A stretch of 64,000 nt of DNA from Multifurca ochricompacta (taxonomy: Eukaryota > Basidiomycota > Agaricomycetes > Russulales > Russulaceae). The position numbers and the translations under genes are program-made. Below are positions 44,805-57,291 of the stretch, piece after piece. Within the stretch, counting starts at the first letter, position 1. Each line of letters opens with the position of its first letter. The notes under the pieces are model-generated. The model had not been told where the DNA came from, made no database searches, and worked only from the letters and a program-made list of their open reading frames with translations. The DNA is taken from positions 1 through 64,000 of the forward strand of contig WTXG01000199.1 in NCBI GenBank assembly GCA_022496185.1, read 5' to 3'.

Positions 44805-47800
44805 TCACTTGCCGCCATGCTCTGACAGCATTTGTGCGATCTCTTGATGCCCGTTCGCCAATGCCATCTGGTATGGGGTCTTACCTTTGTTATTTTCCAG
44901 GTGGACATTTGCGCCATGCTCAAGTAAAATGCGTGCAGCCTCGACCTTCCCATTAAACGACGCCCAGTGTAATGGGGTCCAGGATTTCTTGTCCAGTGCA
45001 GCCACGTCTGCACCGTGCGCCATTAAAATCCGCATGACACCGATGTAATCGTGGTCGGGGCCTGAGATAAGACCTTGCGATGATAGGTGCAACGGAGTAT
45101 TACCGAATCTATCTTGAAGATTGACCTCTACATTGTATTCACAAAGCCTCCCAACAGCTTCGACGTTTCCATTCACTGCTGCTACATGGAGTGGAGTCGA
45201 GAGGTCATCCTGTCGGATATTCACATCCGCACCTTTCTTGAGTAGAAATGGAATCACGTCGGATCTGTGCGGCCAAGAGAGGGCCTTGTGCAGTGGAGTC
45301 TGTCCTTTACTGCCGCGGACATCTACATCGCCACCATACTTGATTAGGAGTTCGGCAATATCGAAGTGCTTCTTGAATAGTGCTACCACAAGTGGATACT
45401 CGAAGTCACCAGCGCCTCTAACATTCACAGTTTGTGGATGCTTGATAACGAGGTGTTCTGCTAGGCCATAAAACCCACAAAACGCGACGTAGTACAAGGG
45501 GACTGCTTTCGGTGGTGTCGAATAATACCGCAAAGTATTATCGAATTTTCGTAACCAGACCCATGCTGTAAAATGCGGTTTGTCTGAGTCTAGCAGGTCG
45601 TCGATCCCGTTTTTGGTGTATAAAAACACATTCTCGAACTGAACATGGTCCATCCAGTAGAGTGCAGCGTACTCAGCTAGGGGGAAGCTTTTCAGGTCCT
45701 CGTCGTTAATTTGATCACCCAACTGGAGCAGCATCCCAAGGCAAGCTTGCGCAATGATCGTGTGCGCTGGCTCGAGAGGAATATGATAACGCGAGACATC
45801 CCCGCTCGAAGTAGAAAGGCGATTCGAGCACAAGAATTCCTTGACGGAGAAGTGAGAGAACTGCACCACTTTAGAACCGCCATCGCCGATGACTATGGAA
45901 ACCAAACTAGAACATGCCGAAAGCACGGCTTGTTCTTGATCCTCCCAGCGCCAGTCGGTGTTCAACGTTGGAACCGCTCCCTGGGCTGCGCCAAAGTCCA
46001 TCGCCAGAATTTCCGCAAGCTCCTCGATACGAAGTGGTCGGATGGAAACCGTGAGGCATTGTAAGAGACGATGAGCATGGTCACGGTTCGTCTTATGTAT
46101 CTCCCGTAGTACGCGCTCGTAAGTTTCATCGAGAGTATCAGGCAACTCATTAAGGAAACGTTTGACGCTTGGCGGGAGACAGTGGCGCAGCATCTCCAGC
46201 TGACAGAAAACCCATCGAAACCTGTGCTTAATAAGATAAAAATGGTAGAGCATATGACAATACTCTTACATTCCGTCCGCTCTTTCAAAGAGCGTTTGGA
46301 TAACCAGCTCCCGGTCATCCTCCCTCCATCTCCGCATCTTTGTATCTGAGGAAACGACAGAGCTGACATACTCGAGTATATCCTGACTTTGTCCACTTTG
46401 GTCATGAAGGGACATGAGGCGAGAGGTCAAGGGCTCGAGTGCACCTTTAATGTCGATCTCTGGACGGCTAGTGACACATACGCGTAGATCTTGAAGGCCC
46501 AGGTCAACGAGTTCCTTCACGAAATCAAGAACTTCTTCCCGTGGGCATGGCATTCCAGAAGTGTTGGAACACTCATCGAGAGCATCCATAATAATGTAAG
46601 TTGGCGCCTGAGCTGGAAGTGAGAGCATCTCTTTCAGACATTCCATCAGAACGTCATCGCTAGGCTGTCGTGCGCCCCTGCCGTGTGTCGAATAAACGCG
46701 GGAGAGTACACCACAACGAGGGTTGGACTGAGCAGAGAGTTGGATGAGAAGGGAGAGGAGTAAGTTGTGGAGGTTTTGTTTATTTACGTCCCTGAAGTCG
46801 AAGTAGAAATATGCCATGGTAGCCAATCCAGCCTCGCACATGGCGTTGACGTCGTGAATAATTGTGGAGCTGAGAGGTGACATAGGTCTATTTATGCAAG
46901 AATAGTCGAACATCCACGAACCAGAGGATACTCTTTCCTGAACCCGCTGTGCAACCATGGAATGCTCATGAAGAGCTCACGCCTAGAATGAACAAAAGAA
47001 CGTACGCTTCCCATGGACCCACAGTAAGGAGCCAGTCGCTGACTTCCATTCCTTGAAGATACTACATTGAAAGAACCACTCCGCCGTTCTCTTGTGGTGA
47101 GCTTTGCATGCAATATTGTGGTTTGTCGATGGGTCAGGAGGGGATAACCATTTCCAAAGGTTATCTTGCACCTGGCTCTCTGCGGTAGTGGTTAAACATT
47201 TTCGGCAACAACAGAGGGGTCATGAAAACACAAACGGTGAAGATCGTCTACATTGTTCGCGATCTGTTCCACCGCTACCTTTACTTCCTTGCCATCTGGA
47301 CGAAGGCTCAAGCTAAAGTGGATGACGAGTTTGAACGAATCGCGCACCATCTTTTATATCACTGGTAGTCTTCAGCATCTGTGCAATCGCCATTCGGGCC
47401 TCTTCCTGTGTCAGCTGGTCCAACCTCTGTAGTGCATCTTCGATATCTGTCCTCCCTGCTAGCTTCTTAAGATATGTTTCTATTTGAAAGTTAGAGAAGA
47501 GAATCCTATTTTCGGCAGCCAACCCACTCATTAGTTTCTGTTTAATCTCTTTTGTCGCAATAGCAAGAATAGACAACACTTCAGCCATTATCTTGACGAT
47601 TATGTGGGTCATGGCTGCGGTTGGTGGCACTTCGGTGTAGGCTTGCAGGCGCTTGAAGAAGTTTTCGATGCGTTCAAAGAGGCTCAAAAGCGCATCTTGG
47701 CTCGAGCCCACTCCCTTAGCCGCCTGAGAGACTTGGGTGTCATGATAACCAGAGAAAGGGGAATCAAGGAAAGATCCTCGCCATTAGGAGGACGCCTATT

Positions 47801-48173
47801 CCAGCAAATATAACTTTTGCAGGAGAGAATACCTAAGAAATAAGTCAACGTGCAGACTATTTTCAAGATAGTGCCTGAGGTTTACTAGGCCAACGCCCTC
47901 GCCAAGGGTCGCAGAAAATGAATAAAGGATGTTCACAGTCGGAGTAAGCCACATCATTAATCGCTCATTTCCGCCCCTAGATCCATCGAAGATGCGGGCT
48001 TGCTCTTGGAGTACGGCTAGGATGGAATCTGGTGATCGGCAATTTTGAAGCTCAGCGAAGAGTGGGTGCGTCGTTAATTCTTTCCCCGTCTTCTTCTTGT
48101 ACTCTTTCAAGGCGGCATTGAGGATTGATTGGAAATTTGAAGATGATGGAGGAGGCTGGTGAGCTGAAGACAT
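44805..48173 (-). CDS. NLR gene 2: Goodbye-NACHT-ankyrin STAND NTPase
   Basis: Nine exons, complement(join(44805..46221, 46270..46869, 46922..46946, 47006..47179, 47236..47295, 47348..47479, 47528..47723, 47782..47832, 47886..48173)), give 980 residues. It has a Goodbye N-terminus (SSNFQSILNAALKEYKKKT) and a hydrophobic segment on a 51-nt exon. The linker is very short, with hardly any heptad repeat. NACHT has Walker A on a 25-nt exon (K305) and Walker B MDALDE (D404), followed by a winged-helix-like region and about seven ankyrin repeats. The second intron starts GC instead of GT (ATG|GCGAGG), the only non-GT donor among these genes. It faces gene 3 head to head. Role in non-self recognition is inferred from the family. 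Confidence 0.88.
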
Positions 48174-48482
48174 GGTAATGTATGATAAACAGTTGGCGAC
48201 GGAGTGTAATAACGAGCTTGCGAGTAGCAGGCAGAGCTGGGGTAACAAGGCAAGGACACTGCAGATGGCTGTACCGCAGGAATTGTCTCCTTTGCTCCGT
48301 TTCCATGGCTGCCACAGCGACACCTGAACGTTATCGTTGATCCTGCGCGTCTATCACCTATATCAAGGTATAGCTCATCTAAGATAGTATCCCTTGCGGG
48401 GTTATCTCTACATACGCGAGGCAGTGCACTTTCGCGTACTCTCAGTTTTGTCGTCCCATACGACGCTACCATCCGAGCCATC
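48174..48482. promoter_or_regulatory. Shared intergenic region between divergent NLR genes 2 and 3
   Basis: Only 309 bp separate the two start codons, so 5' UTRs and promoters must overlap or abut. No TATA box is clear in either direction. Several GATA/TATC-type sites occur (near 48331, 48354, 48382 and 48403). I see no transposon in it. Confidence 0.6.
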
Positions 48483-51400
48483 ATGTCTTCCTCTTCCGAA
48501 TTTCATTCCATCTTCAATGCTGCCTTAAAGGCGTACAAAAAGAAAACAAAGAAAGATCTGTCCACTCATCCTTTAGCCGCACAGTTACAATCTTGCGACT
48601 CTCCTAGTGCAATCCTGGCTGTGCTTCATGGACAGGTCGAGGAATTGGAAGAATCTCGGAGTGGCGATGAGAGATTGAAAAGGTGGCTTAACCCGACCAT
48701 CAATGTACTTTATGCATTTTCTGCAGCGCTTGGAGAGGGCGTTGGTTTAGTGCGCTCGTTATGGCTATATCTTCGTGAATCTGCAATTTAATGTTTATTC
48801 TCCAGGCGTTCTCACCTGCAAAAGTGATCTTTGCGGGTATCGGCGTGTTCCTCTTGGTCAGTTTCCCGATTCCTTACTAAGAGTCATTGTAACCCCAAGT
48901 ACTGTTAGGCGGCTAAGGATGTTGGTGCGAGCCAAGAGGTACTCGGTGACCTTTTTGAGCGGATCGAGAATTTCTTCAAACGCTTGGAGGCTTATACGGA
49001 AGTACCACCGACTGCGGGAATGACGGATATAATTGTGAAGATAATGGTGGAAGTTCTGTCTATATTCGCTATCGCCACGAAAGATATTAAGCAGAGTCAA
49101 ACAAGTAAGTTGATAGAGATATCGTATGTTTCACGATACTCATAACGTATTTTTCTCTAGAACTATACCTGAAGAAACTGGTAGGACGGACAGATATGGA
49201 GGATTCGTTGAAGAGGCTTGACAAGCTAACGCAGGAGGAAGCTCGGATGGCTACTGCGGAAACCTTGAAGATTACCCATATTGTCGATGGAAAAGTGACT
49301 GACATCGGCAACCAGGTAAAGGGTGTTGATGACAAAGTGAAGGATGTCGGCCAGGACGTGAAAGGCGTTAGTGAGGAGGTGAAAGGAGTTGGTGATAATG
49401 TGAAAGTGGTAATTCAAGGTGCGCGCCCAGTATTTATGCAATTATCAGCACAATCCTCAACCGTTATATGGCCAGACGGAAGGGAAGCAAAAGCAATCAT
49501 CCAGCAGACCGCCAACACCCTAGACCAAGTCAAGCGTTCGTGATATTTTACCCTCGCCACTTTCCTTTGTGCCCAAACAACACCACAGGGAATCAGCTAA
49601 GAAAGGACCTTCGGAAATGGCTCTCTCCCCCAGACCCCTCCACAAATCATAACATCGCATCAGGTGCGCAACACAAGGGAACTGCACAGTGGTTCTTCCA
49701 AGGAACTATCTTCAACGAATGGAAGTCGACCGGATCCCTCTTATGGATTCATGGAAAGCGTATGCCTCTTCTACCATCTACCATTTGTCGTTTTCTTATG
49801 GTCTCTTGCTTTGACAGCGGGCTCTGGAAAAAGCATTCTCTGGTATGTTGTCTATCTAATACCCCGGCCTTGCCAGAACTTATGTTATGGACAAGTTCGG
49901 CTATCATTCAAGATGTCCTGGCCCTGCGCGAGGCCGGATTAGCCTCTGTCGCCTATTTTTATTTCGACTTTCGAGACCTCGATAAGCAACATCGCCATAA
50001 CTTGCTCCCCTCACTCCTAATCCAACTTTCTGCTCGTTCTGATCCTTTCTGTGATATACTCTTCCGTGCTTATGTGGCACACGAAGACGGTGCACAAAAA
50101 CCGAGCGACAGTGTCTTGATGGAATGCCTAAAACAGATGCTCACACTCCCGGACCAAGGTCCAGTTTACATTATCATGGATGCGCTCGATGAGTGTCCGA
50201 ACACTTCTGGGATTCCGACCGCACGGGAGAAGGTGCTTCAAATGGTGAAGGAGCTTGTCGACTTGCGCCTGCCAAATCTTCGGATATGCGTGACTAGTCG
50301 TCCAGAGATCGATATCCGTGCTAACCTTGAGCCGTTGGCGTTTCACCCTGTCTCGCTTCACGAGCAAAGCGGACAAAAGAAAGATATTGTGGACTATGTC
50401 CGCTCTGTTGTTTACTCGACTTCGGAGACAATGATGAAGAGATGGCGAGACGAGGATAAGAACCTGGTTATTGAGACACTCTCAGAAAAAGCTGATGGAA
50501 TGTGAGTGTGAGACGGTCGTGCCATATTTTGTGGAAAGTTAACTGATATCTAATTCAGGTTTCGATGGGTTTTCTGCCAGTTGGAAACATTACGAGACTG
50601 TCTCCCACCAAGTGTGCGGCGTACCCTGAGAGAATTGCCGGAATCCCTGGACGAGACATATGAGCGCGTGTTGCGACAGATCAGAAAGGCGAACCGAGAT
50701 CACGCTCATCGTCTCTTGCAGTGCCTCGCCACGGCGATTCGACCACTCCGGGTGCAAGAGCTTGCAGAGGTTCTTGCCCTTGACTTTGATGCATCACAGG
50801 GAGAAATCCCGAAGCTGAACCCGAGCTGGCGGTGGGAAGACGAGCAAGAAGCTGTGCTATCTATTTGCTCAAGTTTAATTGCGATTGTGAACGACGACGG
50901 CTCTCAAGTAGTGCAGTTTTCGCACTTCTCTGTGAAGGAGTTCCTGATGTCAAATCGGCTGGCGGGTTCGACTGGAGATGTTTCGTGCTATCATGTTCCT
51001 CTGGAGGCTTCTCACATGGCCTTATCACAGGCATGCCTTGCTACTCTGTTGCAACTGGACGATCGCGTTGAATATAGCGCCAATGAAACGTTTCCTCTGG
51101 CTCGATATGCTGCACAATATTGGGTGGATCACGCACAGTTCAAGAACATATGGTCACGCCTAAAAGATGGGATAAGAAGTATCTTTGACCTGGACAGACC
51201 ACATTTTTCAGCCTGGCGCAGAATCTATGACATTGACGAATCTTACAACATTTTTGAATTTTCATTCGTCATGGACGACGAAGAACCCAGTGTGGTTCCT
51301 CTATACTATGCTTCACTATGTGGATTTCATGAGCTCGTTGTCCACTTAATAAAGGAACACCCGCAGCACGTGAATGCGAGGCGTGGACACTGTGGAACTC

Positions 51401-51975
51401 CACTAGGGGCTGCATTATTCAAGAAACACTTCCAGATCGCACAGTTACTACTGGATAATGGTGCGGAGATGAACATCCGGGACAATCTAAAATTCACTCT
51501 ACTTTGTGAAGCATCACGAGTCGGGCGTCTTGACATTGTGGAGTGGACCCTCACCCATGGTGCAGACGTGAATGCCGTGGATGAGGATGGGTACACTTCA
51601 CTGCATCAGGCATCGCTTTCTGGACACACCAAAACCCTTGAGGTGCTACTTGGACATAATCCAGGCATCAACCCCCGCGATAATTACGGTTGCACCCCAG
51701 TTCACAGAGCATCAACCGGAGGTTTTCTTGACATCATGCGGCTACTACTCGAGAGTGGAGCAGATCCGAATGCACGGGATGACAACGGATTAACTCCGTT
51801 GCATAATGCATCAATCGAAGGGGAGCTCGAGGCTACACGCTTTCTGCTTGAGCATGGCGCAGATTTAGGCGTCAAGGATAACCAAGGTAGGACCCCATTA
51901 GTGAGTGCGTTGAAAGACCTGCGTCACGAGGTCGCGCAGCTACTTTCAGAACATAGTAGTCAGCGTGGGGTGTAA
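48483..51975 (+). CDS. NLR gene 3: Goodbye-NACHT-ankyrin STAND NTPase
   Basis: Eight exons, join(48483..48749, 48806..48856, 48909..49104, 49161..49535, 49589..49759, 49818..49842, 49896..50501, 50559..51975), give 1035 residues with no defect. Goodbye domain at about 7-170; a heptad stretch (GVDDKVKDVGQDVKGVSEEV) of intermediate length follows. NACHT has Walker A PGSGKS (K358) on a 25-nt exon and Walker B MDALDE (D457), then a winged-helix-like LDETYERVLRQI segment and about seven ankyrin repeats from about residue 800. Exon lengths 51, 196, 171 and 25 equal those of gene 1, showing common descent. The stretch encoded around 49420-49535 is an exon-intron-exon in genes 1 and 2 but reads straight through here. 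Confidence 0.92.
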
Positions 51976-54956
51976 CACGTACAAGCAATAATTGCTTACA
52001 AAATCATGGAACTTCCATCGCGGCATGAGCCATTGTAGTGCTAGTAGTATTACAAATACAATGCGCGGTATGGAAACTACTGAACTGTTACACAAAGTAA
52101 GGGCTTGGGGTTCACCTACATGTATACGTGTACTGTTTCCGCCACCACTTGCATTACTTCATCAATGTACGGTAGTTCAATGCCCTACAGTTCAAATAAA
52201 TGGTGACTCAATCACCTTTTCAAGTGTTAGAAGCTTCGGATGTGTACGCTGTCCTTCAGCCTTTATCTGGTCCCACTTGGCCCTCCCTGCCAGTATTGCA
52301 ATTTTCTCCTGAATTCCTGCCTTCAAGGATTGTGATTCTCCTCCTGCTTGGATCTGGTAAGATAGGACATGTGTCAAATATCGAAAATCCCATAAGCACG
52401 GAAACCAATCCATAGCAATATGTCACACAAAGCTGTGAATCCATAAGTAAATTTAAATTCTTGTGCCTACACTTTGAAATGTGTGGTGTTAGAGTTTTTT
52501 TTTTGTACTTGACTTTATTCGCGCTCCAGGGCAGTGCCCAGATCACATGGCTACTACTGGTACATAGTAACTATTGGTGAACAGGGAGGCTAGTAGAGAG
52601 TTGTGTTAGAGTTAGTGCAACTGCTGCTGCACAAATCACGTGCCACGTGTCACTCGAACTCGCGTGGTCATCTCATATGCGGACCGGGGACCGGAGGAAC
52701 GAACGAATGTGCCACGTGACTATCACCATTACCGTCATGCCTGCACATGCCTGCACAATGCGTGCCCATCACCGTGGTGAACGAGTACGCCTCGCTCCGC
52801 ATGGCCAATTTTCAGGAACTCATTTTCACCTGACCGTAATATAGTCATAATTCTGTTGGGCACTCAGGGGTTGTTCGGAAGGTGGTGCATAGGATTCATA
52901 TATCCGACCACGGTGGGTTCTCTCTCAATGTCTTGTCTTCTGTGTGGATCTGTAGCCGTGGGTAGGACCAGTGAGAAGGGGTACCCGTAACACCATCGTG
53001 CTTGCTTTGCCTTTTGGTTGGAAGAAGGCGCGGTTGGTCCACGGATAGCGGTATCCTATGTTGCGTACACAGCGTTGCTGGCCGCTGCGGTGCGCACATC
53101 CCGATGTGGGGCCCGGAGTCTGACCCTTCACGAACATGCCTGGTGCATGTGAGATGGTCTGGAGTTATCCCTCAACAAGTAGCGTGCATCTGCACACGTT
53201 CGCTTTCATTTTCGCGTGTGATGTAGGTGAAACAGAATGACAAGACTCTATGGTATGCACGGAACCGATCTGTTGTCCTCTCCTTCTTCTTTTCCTTCCG
53301 GCGTGTCAAATAAACTCGCTGATACGGGACAGTGCGACAAGCCTCAAGTGGTGCGAGCTGCCATAGGACTTTGGCGTGGCGCCGCCGCCTCACCCAGACC
53401 GGCTGGGAAGGCTCGTAAAGGCACGTGTTTTAGGAATGACTAGCACCCGTTTATCACTCAAGGAGGGAGTGAAGTCTGGCCCGTAAACCGGCGAAGCAAC
53501 AATTGACAGCATCCACAAAACTCCAGCGGTGCTGTGCGCACTGCGCACTCCCAAAACGAACTCTCGCGCTTTCTCATTGTTTGCTAAATTTGACTCTTAT
53601 ATGAAACACCTGTCTTTTTCCTTTTTACCGATGGCCGCTTTCTCATGAATCAAATGGGCAGCGAACGATGCACCCTTCCATAGAAATGCTAATTGGGGAC
53701 AGTAGGATCGGCATACGAAATTCCCTTGTGAATACCGACTTGGTGTTCGTAGTGAACCTGAAGGTCCCATATATAGGAAATCGTAGTCTCAACGCGCAGT
53801 CGATGGGCACGATTGATAGAGAGTGCGCACGCGCCTCTATGAATCGAATCTTTTGACCCGTGCTCAGTAAGGTGGATTTATGATGGGATAGTGGGGCTAC
53901 ATGGTTGGATGTTTACTTGGATAATGCTAAAATTAAGGAATGGAGGCATCAATAAGTCACCACGCCCGTGGGAGAATAACGTCATATCACAATTGGCCTG
54001 CGGCATTGAGGACATGGCAGGTTTGAGATGTGCCACAGTTCATGACCGGAAAAGTAATCATGGGGTCTCCGATATATGTTTCTCCGATATCGAGGGATAA
54101 ATGAACCGCCAGCAGGACATACCTGCATCATATCATATGCATATGTAAGACTTCATTACCATCAATGCCTCTTAAATCGTCTCCAATCAGGAGTAAAGGG
54201 CCGGTTCGATGCGTCAAAGGCAGCCTTTTTATTACTAAATATATGGTAAATGAGGCGTGCACTGGAATTGGAGCTCAACCGTGATTCAGTGAAGGAACAG
54301 CCGAGAAGCCTCCTGTAAAGTCCGCGAAATGGAGAGCGATTTCCCTTAAGTCAACCAGACGTACGGCTGATCGAAATGAAAATCACCGTTACCAAGGGAC
54401 TCTTCCAGATAGCCGATGTATGATATGTGCTGCCGGGAGTCATGCTCCAGTGGACAGGCAGTGTCTTCTGTGAAACAAGGAGAAATGAACTGGAGATTAT
54501 GTGGGGCCCTAAGGGCCTCCAAGATCACAGTCAACGAGATAGGATCGATGAAGGCATGCGAAAAGTCTGTGGGATCGCATTCTGGAGGTTGGTCCAGTCT
54601 AACAGGTTTAACAGCAGCAGCTATTATTGAATGCCAGTATTATGACTGCTCAGAATGATGCTGATAATGACCTAAAATTTGCTGTAAGTTAAATTTTGGG
54701 TCGTGTGTGTGTGTGTGGGTGGGTGGGTGACTAAGCTCGTGATCACGGAGCGGCGAAGGGGGAGGTTTCCGATTCGGGAACGGAGTAGATGCGCTGCACT
54801 TCGGGATTACACCCGTCATCCGTCATTGATTGTCTCGTTGAATTGGTCTAATCCAGGCTTGAGTGAAACTCTTTCTTGTGATGTCTTTGTCTGGTTTCAC
54901 TCGTACAAATACCATTCCAAGCATGGGATACACCTGTATCATTTGGCCCCTCCATC
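51976..54956. other. Intergenic, no gene recognised
   Basis: Nearly 3 kb without a supported gene. A family-S repeat lies at 52485-52580 and a (GT)n/(GGGT)n microsatellite at 54703-54730. Small open frames have no motif and are not conserved within the window. No tRNA or rRNA signature was found. Confidence 0.45.
52485..52580 (+). repeat. Short interspersed repeat family S, copy
   Basis: T10 run, then GACTTTATTCGCGCTCCAGG, ACATGGCTACTACTGGTAC and ATAGTAACTATTGGTGAAC, aligned with the copies at 33365 and 41765. Confidence 0.6.
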
Positions 54957-56959
54957 ATGGCCTCCCCTTCAGCTAGCCTATCTCCTTCTCGCTCTTCGTC
55001 ACCTACAGTAACTGCTGCCGGCCTCTCTGCTATCCACTCTCCCACATCAACGATCTTAGAGGATGAAGAATTTGCGGTTAAATCGGCAACAGAACGTGAC
55101 AAAGCCCGCTTCAAGGAATGCGGTAGCAATGATCCACAGGACCCACCACCGAATGCCGTGACCAAGCCCGCGCGGTCACTGCCCTTCCTACCCAAACCCA
55201 ACACGGACCCGAACCTGGTCACCTGGGATGGGCCTAACGACCCTGCCAATCCACAGAACTGGTCGTCCTTGTATAAGTGGTGGCTCACCATAGTGTGTAC
55301 GGTGATGACGCTCAACGTGTACGTAGTATGCAAAACGTGTGCTATCGCTGGGGTTTTTTTTTTGGTTCTGACTTTGACCCCTTTTCTGCGCTGGCAGCAC
55401 GTTCGCCTCGTCTGCGCCATCTTCTGCCTCACCTTTTATTGCGCACGACTTTAAGGTCGGGAGGGAAGTGGGTGACCTCATACTTACCCTCTACCTTATC
55501 GGCTACATGCTCGGGCCTACCTTCTGGGGTCCCGGTTCTGAGCTCATCGGCCGGCGTCCCATCTTCATCGGCACTCTCGCCATCTACACCATCTTCCACA
55601 TCGGTCAGGCGCGTGCGAATAATATGACGACCTTGCTCGTCACGCGTTTCCTGTGCGGTTTCTTCGCCGTCGCCCCGCTCACCAACAGTACCGGCGTCAT
55701 CGCTGACATATGGGATCCCATGATCCGCGGCATCGCTACGAGTATTTTTGCCTCAGCCGTCTTTCTCGGACCTGTGCTTGGACCTGTTGTTGGCAGTTTG
55801 TGAGTTTATCCTTGTGACCGATGGGGTTGATGGGACGCTCAATCATCATCTACCTTTTCAGTGTCACAACCAGCTACCTTGGCTGGCGCTGGGTCTTCTG
55901 GGTCATGATGATTTTCGCGGGCTCCTGCACACTCCTCGGCTTCTTCTGCCTTCCTGAGACTTACGCACCTGTCCTACTCGCACAGAAAGCGAAGCGCCTG
56001 CGTAAAGCTGATCCAGTGAAGAACAAGGAACTCTATGCGGAGAGCGAGAACGTCAGTTGGGCTGTGGGCGCTGTCCTCGAGCGCACGATATTCCGTCCGT
56101 TTAAGATGCTCTTGGTCGAGCCGATCCTACTCCTTTCGACGATTTACCTTTCGGTCGCTTATGGTGTCATCTACGCGAGTACGTCTTTCATAATCTCTGT
56201 CCAGAACGCTATTCCGTGTGAAGCAGAATCTCTGACTTTTTCGGTCTCGTGTGTGCAGTGTTCCAGGCTCTTCCTGTGGTCTTCATCCGCACGCGCCACT
56301 TTTCCATCTCGAACGATGGCCTTGTGTTTATCGGCATTGGCATTGGTTCCGTCCTTGCCACCCTCGTGAACCTTTGGTTCCTACGTCCGTACCCCCGTCT
56401 TCTCAAAAAGTGGTACGGGTTTCCGCCCGTTGAGGAGCGCCTATACTCCGCCATGTTAGGCGGCCCCATACTGGTGATAGGCATCCTCTGGCTAGGCTGG
56501 ACCGGGAACTACGAGAGCGTACCGTGGTGGATCCCTGCACTGAGCACGATTCTCATTGGACTGGCAATCACGCTGGTATTCATCTCCTTCATCGTACGTC
56601 TCACCCTTATCTCCATCTTTTTTTTTCTTTCGGGGACTGACGCGAAGGCGATAGACTTATCTGGTAGATACGTACCTGATGTATGCGGCATCCGCGCTTG
56701 CAGGCCATACGATCATCCGTTCCGCAACTGGCGCCGCATTCCCACTTTTCACGACGCAGATGTTCGTCAATCTTGGTACCAACTGGGCCGCCACGCTCCT
56801 CGGTGGCATCGCGCTGCTCTCGCACCGATGCCATTCCTGTTTTACAAGTACGGTCCGCGGATTCGCTCCAAGAGCTCGTTCGCGCCTTGCATCGACCTTA
56901 AGGTCGCCAAGTTTCTCGAGGAGGAGGCGCGCAGTGAAAAGGGGCAACAGACGGTGTAG
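54957..56959 (+). CDS. DHA1-family MFS transporter, Tpo/Flr1-like, with one frameshift
   Basis: Exons join(54957..55318, 55398..55799, 55862..56178, 56259..56593, 56655..56959). The N-terminus is serine-rich and cytosolic. The signature WDGPNDPANPQNWS before helix 1 is characteristic of the fungal DHA1 multidrug/polyamine exporters. ELIGRRPIFIG is the helix 2-3 loop motif, WRWVFWVMMIFAG precedes helix 6, and ITYLVDTYLMYAASALAG lies in the C-terminal half. One base is missing near 56815-56820: the conserved tail (APMPFLFYKYGPRIRSK) is in the next frame, and uncorrected the frame runs on to 57014 with an unrelated end. It exports small molecules across the plasma membrane by analogy; the substrate is unknown. 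Confidence 0.82.
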
Positions 56960-57291
56960 ATTCTTTCATTCCAGAGCGAGAAGTTTAGATGGTGATGCTA
57001 CGATTGGACCTTGACAACGCTTATCATTGTTGTAAAATACCCCTTCAACGTTGTTCGTAAATTATGACCCTACGCTAACGACTTGATGAAGAAATATAAA
57101 TAATATAATATAAAATAATTATAATTATAAATATGAATGACTCAGTGTGCTGCGGGTGAAGGTCACTGGTCACTGGATTGTATTGCTTAGTCATACAAAA
57201 AGCCCGGAACGGTGCGACTCAAGTTTTGTAACCCGTTAACCCGAACAACGACGAGCCAAGTTACTATTCACTCACTTTCGCCATACTTTCC

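Noticed and set aside
48174..48482. Search for a HET-s-like amyloid motif or small effector frame between the NLR pair
   Set aside because: No open frame of useful length or motif with the expected N/G-rich pattern is present in this stretch.
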